Shown here piece after piece: positions 1 to 12,395 of a stretch of DNA of 64,000 nucleotides (the stretch's first letter is position 1; each line of letters begins with the position of its first letter). Source of the stretch: Eublepharis macularius (lineage: Eukaryota; Chordata; Lepidosauria; Squamata; Eublepharidae). The notes under the pieces were generated by a model that had not been told where the DNA came from, did no database searches, and saw nothing but the letters and a program-made list of their open reading frames with translations. Location of the stretch: contig NC_072801.1 of the NCBI RefSeq assembly GCF_028583425.1, positions 66,479,766-66,543,765 on the forward strand, written 5' to 3'. A program made the position numbers and the translations under genes.

Positions 1-984
1 TTTTCCTTTCCCCCCTTTTTTCCCTCTTTTTTATTAAAAAAATAGAAAATTGTCTTCTAGCTTTGCAGTTTATATAGACATACCAGCCTTATCAATATGA
101 AAATACAAGCAAACAGCTCTGGTTGGAGGGGTTTTTTTTCTCTCTCTTTTTTTGTTTTGAACTAAATAATGTCTGGCCTCCCCACCTTTACTATTACGAA
201 AATCTGAGTATATTAGCCTAGAACAGAGGTAAAAAAGAGGAAAACTATTATAAAAAGGTTTCCTTCTGACATAGATGTTACACCATTTTCTGAGTATTAT
301 TTTGTGTTCTATTATTCTCATTCTTTGCTTTTAGATTGACTCATCTATAACATTTACAACTTAATTCTCCCTTTCCTTTCTTCTTTTTTCTTATTTTTTA
401 AAATGGAAACTGTGTTTTAGCTTTGTAGACTAAGTAGATACTCCCATTTTATTACTATGAAAATCTAACTAGCTAGCTCTGGTTGGATTGCCCCTCACTG
501 GAATCAAATACTGATCTGGCCCCCTTACCTCTACTATAATGAAAACTCAAGTACATAGCTTTGAAGAGTGGGGCCAGAACAGAGATAACAACGAGGAAAA
601 TTAGCAGAAAAAATATTTCCTGCTTATCTAGAGATAGACCATTGCTTGATCGATTGATATATATTGTTCTGATATTTTTACTTTTTGCTCTTAGATTGAC
701 TCATCTATAATATATATAAAGCAAAAGAATGTTAGAAATGATATAAGGAATAGGATAAGTGGATTAAAAAGCGTAATAGATAATGTTTATAGAAACAAAT
801 GTTTGTAGAAACAAAAGGGGAATTTGAAGGTATATGGGGTGTTAATTACATATTTAGAGGCTTTCTATATTTGGACTGATGTATCCGTCCTGTGGTGAAC
901 CTGTTAAAGATTGATTTCTTGCTGTATCCCATTCCCCCTTACTATAAAAGCTCAATTAAAATTTTTATATATATATATATATAC
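1..984 (+). mobile_element. L1-type LINE 3' untranslated region
   Basis: This AT-rich stretch has no coding content. It contains two tandem units about 360 bases apart: the phrase TTAGATTGACTCATCTATAA occurs at about 331-350 and again at about 691-710, with matching sequence before each. The tail (about 870-960) resembles the 3' ends of lizard L1 LINEs and runs into an AT/AC simple repeat. The family assignment rests on recognising this tail and was not checked against a library. Confidence 0.5.
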
Positions 985-990
985 ACACAC
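965..990. repeat. (TA)n(CA)n microsatellite
   Basis: A short run of alternating TA followed by AC dinucleotides sits at the end of the LINE-like sequence, probably as its simple-repeat tail. Confidence 0.8.
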
Positions 991-1013
991 AAAGACTAAC
1001 CGAATTTAAATGA

Positions 1014-1138
1014 TGCAGGATGCATCTGACAAAGAGAACTGTGTTTCTCAAAAGCTTATGCTTATGGTTCGTCTTAAAGGTGCTACTGGACTCTTTACTA
1101 TTTTGCTACTACAGACTAACACTGCTAACTCCTCTGGA
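1014..1138 (+). mobile_element. Interspersed retroposon, 'CATCTGACGAAGAGAACT' family
   Basis: The sequence runs from GCATCTGACAAAGAGAACTG to CTACAGACTAACACTGCTAA. The same family recurs at 44514-44600, 53034-53299, 59505-59645, 62543-62665 and 63277-63359. Two of those copies have clear target duplications, so the family moves by retroposition. The parent LINE or SINE is not identified here. Confidence 0.7.
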
Positions 1139-1563
1139 TCTATGACCTCATTAGGAATACCACATTTTTGGTTTTATGAAACTGAAACTGGTGGAGAGAA
1201 TGGATAATACAGAGTATAATTTCTGCTCTTATGCTCGAATTTCACAGCACCTTTCAAATCAATGACCAACCGATTAGAACGCGCAAAAGGAAATCCTTAT
1301 TTACTCGATGAGTAATTAAATAATTGAACCCCTGTGGTTTTGGATAAGCTGAACCATTGGACTCAGGATGGGACCAGAGATGGAAATAAGTATTCTTCTC
1401 TGTTCATTTAAATGATGGGTGTTTTTATATTCTATTTTGATTGCATTTTAATTGTTGCAAGCAGTTTGGTGTCTTTTCAGGGAGAAATGTATTGAAAAGG
1501 GACTGTAACTACAGAAATTTTCTTAGACTGTAACATTTCATGTTGAGTGTAAAGAATTCACAC

Positions 1564-4500
1564 CTGATTATATTTGTGATTCCATACAATCGCACTTGCG
1601 TTAATGGTGAATTCTTGGCCTCCAGGAGCCCAGGGATCCATCTTTCCAACTTGAACATGCCGTAAGGATCTATTGAGGAATGTGATTATGTTGATGATGT
1701 CGTATCCAAAGGCCTGTCCTCCATTTCTATCAACGAAGATTTCATCTCCCGCGCTATTGTTAAAGCAAACCTTTCTTAGAAAAGAGTGCAGCTAGATGGG
1801 AGAGAAAAGGTTGCAAACAGGGAGAAAAAACACATGGAGAGAAAGGGCACATTGCCCCTCGTGAGGTGATCTCTGAGTTGAAAAGTCTATTCACTACTCT
1901 TGTATTTACCACCCAGAGGAATTCTTTAGCAGTGTCTCTCAAGGTGCATCTCAAATGTGTCGTTTTGTGTGAGATCTTCCCTCGCTGCTTGAGACTGCAC
2001 TACATCAAGAGTGTCCTCTCACCCCTCCCTGGTGTTCACTGTGTTTGCCAGAAGCTATTGGACAAGGTGTCTCTCCAAGACTTGCTGTGTCCTAAGATGG
2101 GGTCCTTTAAGATTTAGCAGTCATATCTTTCCTCATGCTAACCGACAGAATGTATATCCCTGTATCCCTGTATATGATAAATGCAAGGAACTGCATGGCA
2201 CAAAGCAGATAGGCAAGATCCTAAAAAATTATCCTCTCATCCACACCCAGCTCAATACCCTCCCCACACCCATTGACCTTGATTAAGAACCCAAAACCTG
2301 GGAGCTATTCACATCCAGTACTTACATGGTCATCAAACACATTTATAAATCCAAAGCCCACCTTAGATAAACTCATCCAAGCTCCTAATGCTTCATCTAC
2401 CTTGAGAGACATCCATTAAGTTATTTGGGGGGGGGCATAAATGTCAGCTAGTCCCAGGCCTTATATCTGGACTCCCCAGATACTAGTTTGTTCATTTGGG
2501 TCTGCTTCTCTCCATGAAATGCTGGTTGTTTTGCTGCTCTTCTGCTTTCATCTTTAAGACTAGTAATGATCACCCTACCTGAAACTGCTGTCTCCCCTTT
2601 CCTCCGTAACTTCTTAGTTAGCTCTGTATGTGTGCCATATACTCTGTGCTTGTTTGCTTACCTTTTACTTCTTTTAAATAAATACCTTTCCAGTTGAACA
2701 TCTGCATGATTTATTTGTGAGTTCTCTTAAGGTAATAATCCCTATAAACACTGGTAGAGATTCCCAGTTACCTCCTCTCACTCTTTCTCCTTAAGTCAAC
2801 TCTCCCAACTAATTAGGAGTCCACCTATTTGGGTAATATAAGGGAGATTCTTCCCTACAGCCACCAGTCTGGGCCTTGCTTCCATCCATGCAGCCTCTGC
2901 AAGAGTTGGAATGTGCTGGGAAATATCTGATGTAGGATACACATTAGATGTAGTAAGGATGTAGTAAGCAAAGCCCATCCCATGGAACAAGCATGTATGA
3001 AATTTGGAAATGATCAAGGAGAAAATAAATTATTTTGTCAGCACTGAGAGTGATTGAAAACTATCCAGATATTTGGTTGTTCTCTGGGGGTCTAAGTGTA
3101 TGTTATATTTTCACAAGGAAACATCAAGGATAGTTTGGAACAACATAATTGAATTTCGATCAGGAGAACAATACAATAGGGGGCCATATAAGTACTGAAC
3201 AGATTTTTGTCTTTCTTACATTCTCTCAACCCTCCCTGCCCCTGGCTCTTTCACTCTGGAAAAATTGGCAAGTACAAGATCTCTTTCTCCAAAGCCATGA
3301 TACTGGTCCATTTTGGATCCTGTGCGACTGAGAAACTTCACAAAATACTAGTCCAGCATACACATCATTGTCCCTTCTGTTAGGCCATGGGAGCAACAAG
3401 AACGTGGATGGATTTGGGCATCAATACAAGAGACTGACAGCATGAAGGGACATGAGCTTGGAAGAGTCACTGACCAGTCAAAATAAGGCCTGTCTGATTA
3501 TGTCACCTCTTCAAGTTGGAGAAGAAAAATATTTTCTACCCAAATTCATTCCCTTTTGAACTGAAATTAAGTGAACCTTATGAAGGAAATTACTTCAAGA
3601 ATGATTATCTGTCTCTTCATTTATATATGTACAATGAATTAAGCTCATTAAGTTATGCATGTATTCATGTTGAAAGAGCAGAAGGGAATTAATAGATTCC
3701 TCACAGAATTTCACGTGACTATGTTTCAGCATCCCTCCCCCAAACAGTCATTCTCAGGAAAAAGGTCTTCCAAAGTAAATTCTCTGTCACAGGATCGAAC
3801 TGTTTCAACAGTGCCCTTTTGTACTTTCTTCTCATGCTGAACGTCCTATGGATGTTCAGAGTTAATATTGTTTGAATTCAAAGAGAAATATAAATTGTAT
3901 GAACCTTCACAAATTAATTTTGGAGAAATGCATAAAATGCATATATCTTGTGTTAAAAAACGTTTCTGAACCCAAAAGTAGGATGAGGTGTGATTGATCG
4001 GAGCTGAGACTCACCTGCCAAGGCTGAATGTTCCCAAGTTTTCTCCTCTCTGCAAATCCCTTTGCTCTTCGCTTGAAACTTGACAAATGCAGGGCATGGA
4101 GAGCATGTGCGAAGGAGTAAACAGCATTATAGACGCTGTAGCTATGGCCAGACATTCTCATTTCAAACATGAGTTCAGGGAGGCTTCTCAACTTCTCCTT
4201 TCCAGTGCAGAGAGGAAGGCTGGGTTGCTTTAACCCAGTAAAAGAACAATGAAATATCGCTGACCAGTAAATGCGGAAATCCACATAAAAATCAAGCGGA
4301 TTGATGCTATCGAGGAAATCCTCAAATCCTGGTCCCACGTTTGTGTGCTGACGGAAATACAAAGTACCGTTGAGGGATTTTGCTGTGAATGCGTTCTTCT
4401 GAAACAGAAATGTTAAATCCAGCTTAGCAGTTATGATCCACACCCGCTCCATTGGATTGAAGTAACGACCTTCGTATGTATGTAGAATTAGTCGTAATCC

Positions 4501-7500
4501 TGTCATAGACATAAAATCCCCATGGACAAGAATGACATTCCCTTTCTTCAATGAGAGAGAAGATAAGAAGCCTTTCAGGACTGTCGTGAAAGTATTTTCT
4601 GCTTTATGGAATAAAATTGGCATCATTTGTGTAAATGCAACACAAATGTTGTTCTGGAGGAGCCTGGGTCTCAGGGTCTGCAGAAAAGTTTCTCCACTCT
4701 CATCATTGGAAGTGATGAGACCAACCCACGTCCATCCAAAATGCTTGAGCAGCTGAACTATCCCAGCATAGTGAAGATTTTCATTCGGAAACATCTGGTA
4801 CAAAGACGGGAACTGAACTTGATCACTCAGCACTGGATCAAAAGGGCCATAAGTGAGCTAATGTAAAAGTGGTAAAATAGTTATATTATAGCATTGGGAA
4901 ATACATCACTGTTTTCCAAGCCAAGACTTAAATGTTAGATGAAATAAATTTAATCCTTCAACACACATTGTAATCCAAATCTTACTATTTCCACAGATAC
5001 AATTTATGTTCATGGACCCTATTAGGAAATCTGGGACCGAGCTAAATTCCAATGCGGAATAATGTGGTCTGGGGACATATTTGTGCCTGGAATTCCAGGA
5101 AGGGCCCAGGAGTTATGACCTTCCAATCTCCCATTCGTATTCTGCCTCGTTAGTTCCTGTCGCATTGCATGAGCAGAAGAGGCCTGCGGTCCTCAAAGGG
5201 GTTTGTTGGAATAAAAGCAGGTTAGATTTTTAGGTCTGTTTTATAGAAATCTACAACTTCTGATGTGGAGAAAAGTATCTATTTGGAGAATGGGTTGAGC
5301 AGCTCCACTACGAAGCTCTGATACCTGCTATGCATTCACCTGAGGACACATACAGGCCTCGCGCCATACGGGAACTCTAGTCCCCTCAGCTTCTACTGTA
5401 TGATGGCTGGTCAAGCTGTCCCATGATGAGGTCTGTCAATGTTGGAGGCTTTTTGCAATAATTGTACACTGTTGCTTTAGTGTTATTTATGGGAATGTCA
5501 TTATTATGCTACCATATTTTAACTTTTATGTGGTTGTAATCTGCTCAAAGCCTGCTTGCAAGGTGAATGGATTAAAAGTCAAATAAATAAATGAATACAT
5601 ACTTGTGGTATCTTGTAGTTTGTTAACATGTTGGCCATCTGAATTGAGTTTTGAGAGGAGAATTCACCGATGAATGCCAGAATTTCTTTCCTCCTGTTGC
5701 AGTTGTAATTGGTGGGATTCCGTAACAAGAAGTAGAGGTAATTGAGTGTGTTCAAACTAGTTGTCATTACGCTGAGTTGATTGTCATTCCACATATATTT
5801 CAATGAAATGTTGGGCAAGAGATGGTTATTCTGGTGGATCTCACCTGCAGCAAAAACAAGGGACAGGAAATGCTGCAAGTATTTAGGGGCTACCCTGTAG
5901 AGAGATTTCCATGTGTAACAGAGAAACAAAAGACTATTGTTACCACCCACTTCTAGCTGCAGACACTGTATCAGCAGTTGAAACTCTTATTTCAAATTAC
6001 AGTTAGATGCAATGTTGACTCTTCAGGCAATCACTAATCACAACAGTCACAAAGGTGCTTCCTAGTTGCTTGTAAGATTGTCCTTCTGGTGGGCACCAAT
6101 ATCCATGGCTAGATGTTCAAATATGATGCCATCATTGACAGAGAATCCCATCTCCGGCTCCACATTTTCACTCCCATTTAAACAGCTCAAAAGTGACCAT
6201 ATCATCAAAACCTCCTAGCTCCATCATCTCAAAACAGCCTTTCTGTCTCTCCAGATATTTGCACATGTTCTTTAAAAATACCATGGCTTATCTCAGCAAG
6301 AGAGGGACTCCTCTGCCTTAGAGCAACTCAAAGCTGTGATGTGATTTAAGAATTCTAAGGAAACTTGAAAACCATTTTTCAGAATGGAGGCAAGAAACTT
6401 CATCTTTAGAGCTGTCAAATGGGAAAATGAAGTACTCAGTTTGTTTAACTTTCTGTGCTAGGGAAACCCTGAAAAGTCTGAAAAATTAATAGGAGTTCAG
6501 ATTCATGCATGATTTGTTTTTCCTTTCAGTCTTCCATGATGCCTTAATATGAGAATTGGCCATCTGGAAAAGCCTTGTACCCAAGATGGTATCGAAGATT
6601 TAGCTGTTACTGTAGAGCTGTGATTTCCTTACAGAAATCTTTCCCCTAAGAATGATACAAAATTACACGTCTTTATCTAAAAGGCTATATGATAAAGCCG
6701 AGGGCAAATAAGTGTGCTATGGGTTTAAACATACTATATGCATCCCCATTTTTCCCATTCTCCATGAAAAAACTTCTTTAAAAAAGTCTTCATTTTTTTC
6801 AGTATCTTGGAATAGTTTTAGTCCTGAGTGCCAGGATTATGAACTATGATAACTAGCACATATAAGTACAAATGCAATTATTTCAATCAGAAAGACAGAG
6901 TCTTTATACACAGCACAAGGTCTGTATATAAAACGTTATATGATAAAGCTGTTGGCAAATGAGTGTGCTATGTGTTTAAACAAACTACACCCACCCCACT
7001 TTTTTGGATCACCATGAAAACACTTCTTAAAAAAAAATCTTTTTTTTCAGTATCTTGGAAATGGTTTAGTTCTGTATACCAGGTTTGTGAACTATGATAA
7101 CTAGCACGAATACATACAAATCTAATTATTTCAGATAGAAAAAGAAGAAACTGTGTGTTTTACAGCAACTCAAAACTGCGATGTGATTTAAGATTTCAAA
7201 TAAAAATTATCTGCACCCAGGTAAACGATGTGCATCCCCAGTTTTTTTTTATCTCTGTGGAAATGCATCTCTGAAGATGGCTTCTTTGTTGGCAATATCT
7301 CATAAATTGTTTAGTCCAGAATTCTCTATTAGAGATTAGAGTTCTTCTAAGAAATATTGCAGATGGATTAATCAATGAAGGCACTTTCTTACCAAAAATC
7401 TTTCACGTAGTCTTCTGGCTTTGTAAAGTTGAGTATTTCTACAATTGCAGATGAATAGGATCCTAACATGACGATAATATAATTTGTTGTATGGAACTCA

Positions 7501-7634
7501 CATTTATCTTGACTGCACACAGAACTCAACTTTATGCTGAAAGCGTGAGGACTGAGCCAGAGGAAGAATAGTATTAACAAAAGCCATTTGCGTGTCTGCA
7601 GTTTTCTGCTCCAGTCCTTGCTGACCTCCTGCAT
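1564..7634 (-). CDS. Type-2 vomeronasal receptor (V2R), exons 1-4, apparently intact
   Basis: V2Rs are class C GPCRs of vomeronasal neurons that bind peptide cues through an extracellular Venus-flytrap domain. Exon 1 is 7393-7634, with a signal peptide starting at MQEV and a hydrophobic core WLLLILFFLWLS. Exon 2 is 5603-5894, exon 3 is 4015-4857 (LTYGPFDPVLSD, then HSYSVYNAVYSFAHALHALH) and exon 4 is 1564-1791. All junctions have GT/AG sites and phases agree (242, 292, 843 and 228 bases), giving 535 codons without a stop. The MQEV start is chosen because the second copy shares it; an in-frame ATG lies four codons upstream. Exon 5 (nine-cysteine domain) and exon 6 (seven helices) would lie left of base 1, so the gene is partial here and its integrity unproven. 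Introns share sequence with the pseudogene at 17032-25369, marking a tandem duplication. Confidence 0.87.
1792..4014 (-). other. V2R intron 3, homologous to the second copy's intron
   Basis: No exon is visible here. Segments at about 1800-2110 and 2870-3030 resemble 19740-20060 and 20090-20230 in the second V2R. This shows that the duplication covered introns as well as exons. Confidence 0.6.
5354..5596 (+). mobile_element. LINE 3' end (CR1/L2-like) inserted at the V2R exon 2 splice donor
   Basis: The element ends in a short AAATAAATAAATGA tail. Its body has the form of a LINE 3' end (TGTAATCTGCTCAAAGCCTG, then a tail of A and T). The hexamer ACATAC flanks it at 5348-5353 and 5597-5602. The paralogue reads GAGGACACATACCTGTGG at about 23926-23944 without an insert, so this is a true empty site. 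On the minus strand ACATAC is GTATGT, the first six intron bases. Confidence 0.75.
6640..7360. repeat. Tandem duplication of about 250 bases in V2R intron 1
   Basis: The segment beginning TATATGATAAAG at about 6686 recurs at about 6937. Both copies share GTGTGCTATG, TTTAAACA, TTTTTTCAGTATCTTGGAA and GAACTATGATAACTAGCAC. A third, more diverged relative spans about 7196-7360 and resembles about 24940-25105 in the second V2R. Confidence 0.7.
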
Positions 7635-8288
7635 TATGACCCACATGCCAGCCAGTGGCTATTAAAAGAGGTTACTGAAAATCAAGTTCTTTTCAAAGGA
7701 TAATATTCCTGCCTATGTTTCCATGCAAGCTGTAATTTCAAGATTCAGTCTGGCAGAGCTCTGCCTTTCTCAAGGTAACCCCACAGATCTCTGTGATTTG
7801 ACCTTTCACGGTCCGTTTGACAGTTTTTTATCATTCTTTTTGCAGTTGACATCAGGCTGTGATGTCAATTTAGATGCCCTAAATTGTTCCAGAAGCAAAA
7901 AGATATCTCTGGGGGGCTCCAATACAGCCAATTTCTTTCCTTCCTCAAAATAGTAAGAGGGAGATCAAAGTGCATCCCTGATTGCTAGTTTGGTGCTTTG
8001 AGTCCTAGAATGAGAATTTTAATTTACCCTGACCAGCCACATTGAACAAGAACAACCTTCTGTGGGAAAAACTTTTGTCTGTAAGAAATCTTGGGAAGTT
8101 CTGAATGATAATTTCTTCCAGTCAACAGGTCTTGTTCCTCATAACCAGCACTTAAACAAAAACAATTTAGTCTTGGATGACTATAACAAATCAGAGAGAC
8201 CTGTTCATATTTTGAATCAATTTTTGATCTGAAAGGAGCATCTTAAAACACTGTTTTAAAAAAGCCATTTCATTATTGATTTAATAAC
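7635..8288. other. Upstream flank of the first V2R
   Basis: No gene or repeat was recognised. The segment just upstream of exon 1 parallels the flank of the second V2R, for example TATCTCTGGGGGGCTCCAAT at about 7902-7921 and TATCTCTGAGGGGTTCCAAT at about 25616-25635. It may hold the promoter, but no TATA or initiator element could be fixed. Confidence 0.4.
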
Positions 8289-8699
8289 TGTCACGATGGC
8301 AATTCTCTAGCCAGAGTAACGCCATGTTAACTTGTGTTATAATCAGTAGTTGTCTACTTTTCCTCCCTCTAGGCCCAGGTATCGTCCAGGCCGCTCATAT
8401 CCATGGGAGCGAAGAGTCCTTATCTGTCCAGTCCAGCCAACGACCTTGATGTCCTCGTCTTCTCATACCTTAGCAGACAGGACTAGAGGGGAGGCTGGGA
8501 ATGGGTGTTTGAAGTGTTGTAACTTTCGTTTTACATGCTATTCTCTTTCATTCAGCCAAGGGCCTCTACAGCCTTTGGATTATGGACACCTGTATCCTGA
8601 GCATAATCTTTCAATAAATCTTTTAGAACCAAGAGACCTTGTACTTCTTGCAGAAGGGGGGAGATGAACTCAAGATAACTGGGATTCCATAGTCTGACA
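8289..8699 (+). mobile_element. Ty3/gypsy-type LTR (fossil)
   Basis: The segment opens with TGTCACGATGG and closes with GTCTGACA, the TG...CA ends of an LTR. An AATAAA-type signal lies at about 8612. It stands just 5' of a leader and gag-like remnant in the same orientation. No second LTR was found in the window, so the boundaries are provisional. Confidence 0.55.
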
Positions 8700-10600
8700 C
8701 TAACGAGATTGTGACCACACTTTTCTTTCCTCATAAAGCCATCACAAAGACTAATAAATATATACAGATTAAAATCCTGTCTTAAAAATGATTTGCCATG
8801 GTCCAGCTCCGGACACAGCAGACCTGGGTAGCTAGCTCTGAACCAGGAACTAGCAAGCAATCTAGCAAGCCACGGGCCCATCAGCACCCACAGCCCGCAG
8901 CTGAGGCAAAGCCACAGACGCCCCCAGCCTTGAGACAACAAGTGAACCAAGTGGTCATTCCTTGCCCTCCAGCTCCACCCACACCCTTTGAACACTGGAG
9001 ACGAAAGCAAAGAGAAAGCCTGCGTGAAAGACGGCAGAACGTGTGCCTCCTCGTCTGACGCCAGCTGTTTACTAAGAACAATGAGAAGTAGCCCCAAAAT
9101 CTCTCCCAAGCAGCTGGCTGCAAGCCCATCCCCCTGGTACCTAGCTCTAAAACCCAGCCAAGACAGACTACCAAGCATGGAAGGAACAAGTTGCCACTCC
9201 CTTGACTCCTGCATTGGATCCTTCCTTGTTTCCTGTTAACTTGTTGGACCAGCCCTGACTCTGCTGCTGCTTCGTCCTGACTCTGTTGTTGCTTCACAGA
9301 TTGACCCTTGGACCAGACTCTGTGCTTTTGACCTAGGACTGGACTTTGACCATGCTGCAGGAAGTAGCCCTCCTGTCTGACTCTTCCATACTCTTGGCAA
9401 CACAGCCCATGCTGCCCTGGCCTGGAAAGTTTGCTTCCACCGAAACCTCCACAGCATGGATGTGGCTGCAGCTACTCCAGAGAGCTTCACTGCATTACAA
9501 GACCAGGTACTGCAACTCTTTCATGCACTGGCCACATTGCAACTGCAGATTGCCACCCTCCATGCTGCACCTACAGTACATCTGCTCGGTCAACTTCCCA
9601 GACTGGTTCTAGGGCAATGTGGAGTAATTCCTAGCTTTCCTCTCCCAGTGTCCACTTTACTTTGCCCTACCAACAAGGTAAAGGTTTGCTCCATCAGCCT
9701 CTTAAAGGGGCAGGCAACCAGGTGGGCCACACATTTACTACTCTCCAAGTCTTCACTGCTGAGAGACTTCCCAAACTTTGTACCCCTGAAAACTGAAAAG
9801 GCCAATAGGAGAAAACATGCTGTAAGACAAGGGAAAGGCTCCCTTGCTCAATACACTTTTGAATCCCAACTATTGGCTAAGGATTCAAGATAAAGTGCAG
9901 CAACACTCATGGAACAGTACTTGAAAGGGCTATCAGACAATGTTTTTGATGAGGATGCATGGGTGGAACACCTCGTGAACCTACAGGCTCTGATACTGTT
10001 GTGCTTACAAATCGACAAGCGGCTGGAAAGTTGAAGACAAGCCACCTTCCACTTGGGACTTCCCCAGGAAGGATGGCAAACTTGTGCACCTGGGAGCAGC
10101 CTGCTCCCGCTTGACTCTAGAGGAGAAGAGTCAGTGCCACACAGTCAACCTCTGCTGGTACTGCAGGGAGCAGGTCACTATGCTGACAGATGCCATGTGA
10201 AAAGTGGAACCTCAGTCAAAGAACTGATTTCAACCCCCGTGAGGCAACTTGTTGGCTCCAGAGAAGCCCTACATGCCTTTCCTCATGCTCTATATATTGC
10301 ATATTCCTCATGCCTTTGAAGGTCTACCTGCCCAACACCTACTGGCTGTTAGTTTATGCCATGATAGACTCTTGTTTCATAGAGACCCAATTTGCAGCAC
10401 AGAATAGAATTTCCCTGTGGCCCAATTTGACTTCCAGGAGGAATGGCATCTAGACACTCCCACTCTGTGGGAGACACACAGCTGATTGGGGGGGGGGCTG
10501 GAGAGTGCTTCTCCATCTGTTTATCATTCTTGATAAGAGAATGATCGAAGATACCCATTTGAGCCTCATTTGGTGAGTTCGACAGATTTACTGCCTACAC
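8700..10600 (+). mobile_element. Ty3/gypsy retrotransposon internal region, gag and start of pol (fossil)
   Basis: Gag-like similarity of the Sushi/gypsy type spans about 9450-10230. Remnants of a zinc-knuckle pattern lie near 10150-10200, and protease-like sequence follows to about 10450. The element is broken at several places and is 3'-truncated in this window. It looks old, and no intact open frame spans a domain. Confidence 0.6.
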
Positions 10601-10779
10601 TAAGTCAGGGCAGGGGTCAGATGATGGAAAGCCAGAGGACTGGGAATGCAATACCATTGAAACTGTGTTGGACTGGAAGGATGACCCTTTTGAACCCTAT
10701 TCTTTTCTCTGATCTCTTAACTACAGTTTGAAACCTCCAACACTCAGTAGCTTAATCAGCTTGGTGAAGAATATTTTTT

Positions 10780-12190
10780 TGCTTAAATTTCATCTTATTT
10801 GAATGTGTCTTATAGGCTGAAAAATTAGAAGTAAAAAAAAATGAATAAATTCACAGGAGCTTGTATTATTAATATTGGAAGAAGAAAGCTTTAAAACAGA
10901 AAAAGTGTGACTTTTTTGCTATGTTCGAAACTTATGTGTTCTGTTTTTTATGACCTGATAAACAGTATGGCATGTGAAGCTGGAATGGCCTTGAAGATAA
11001 GGCTGCTGAAACAACTACAAGCCTTCCTAGAAAGTTTTGTTTCTCTCTGTTTGTTTTTCTCCTCTGAAATTATGTTGTGCTTTTGGATTTAGAACTCTGA
11101 TATCAATTTTTGAGATTTATAAGAGACAACGTTATGAAAACATTGGACTTTATAATGAAACAATTGGATTTTATTGGAGCTGAACAGAGAAAGAACCTAA
11201 TTTATGGGATTAAAAAAAAAGAAGAAAGAGTTAAATGGATTGGATTGTGCTGTTCTGGTCTATACTAAATAGTTAACCCAATGTGGAAGTTGGAATACAC
11301 AAAGCTCATTCTACAGTGGCAACTTAAATGTGGTAATGAAATATACAATATGAAAAATTAATAAATAAAAGGTCCGCAATTTAGGGCTGTGAACAACTCA
11401 ATTTAGGGATGTGAATGGGGAGAAGGAAGAGCATTGGACTAGAAGGGGACAAGGAAAAGGAAAAAGATTAGAACAGCCATGAAGATGGGAATAAAGAACT
11501 TGGGAAATAAACATAGGATGAAGAGGTATCAAATTCATTTTGTAAAAAAAAGAGAATCTCCAATAGAAATAAGTTAAAGTATTATTCTTGCATTTTAGGG
11601 GATTGATGTATATTTAAAAGATAAACTTTTAAGATAGGACCAGAGTTCTATGTGTGGGAAAATATGAGAGGAGGAGTAGAGGAAGAGAGTAAGGTGTTTT
11701 TTCCCCAGTGTTATGTGGGGAAATACTAAAATGACTCGTCTGTTGATAGTGGAGGAATTGGATTTGAATGATGGAAGCTTTAACTGAGATTGCCAACTGA
11801 TAGTTATAAAAAGATATAAGGATATGGTATGTGAACATAGCAAATTGGAAGTTCTTGTTGACTCTCTGTGACGGGAGAAGAAAAACAAATTAATGAATAG
11901 GTTGTATTGGAATGTGGAACTAGGATTTTAAAGAGACAATAAGATGCGTGTACATATATTTTAAAGGGGAAAAGGAAATTAAATCACAAGTTGATGGATG
12001 TGAAAAATGAAGTGTCAAAGGGGGAAAACTGTAATGACTAATAGTATAGGTGGGTTTCTTTCTTTTTAGTTATGTTTCTTAGTTGGTGCTGGTCGCCATA
12101 AGCTTTTGTTAGTAATATGTGTTTTTTTCTTCTGTTCTATCTTTTAAATTTTTCAACAACAGAATAGAAATTATATTATAAAAAAAAAGA
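10780..12190 (+). mobile_element. L1-type LINE 3' untranslated sequence
   Basis: This is a long, purine-rich, non-coding stretch ending in TAGAAATTATATTATA followed by an A run at about 12180. It resembles the 3' UTR of lizard L1 elements. It separates the gypsy fossil from a second fragment of gypsy leader at 12195. Confidence 0.5.
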
Positions 12191-12194
12191 ATTC

Positions 12195-12395
12195 CCCTTT
12201 GGTCCAAGGGGTGCCCACTTTAGTCAAAGTCAGATTTTGCCTTGTTTCCTGCCACCTCTTGGACCAGCCCTGACTCTACTCTTTCCTAATCCTGGAACCT
12301 GGCTACAGACACCTCCTGGCACTCCTGACCTGGCTTTGTGGAGTGACCCTCGGACTAGACTCAGTGCTTTCAACCTAGGACTGAATTAAAAAAAA
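12195..12395 (+). mobile_element. Second fragment of the same Ty3/gypsy family, leader region (fossil)
   Basis: The segment resembles 9205-9350: both carry TTGGACCAGCCCTGACTCT and TTTCAACCTAGGACTG or a close match. It repeats leader sequence rather than continuing pol, so it belongs to another copy or to a rearrangement. Confidence 0.55.

Noticed and set aside
1010-1207. 65-codon frame with a [19 protein letters not shown] start
   Set aside because: It is the translation of an interspersed repeat found five more times in the window.
8552-9297. Minus-strand frames of 220 and 138 codons
   Set aside because: They are antisense to the LTR element and have no recognisable domain or splice structure.
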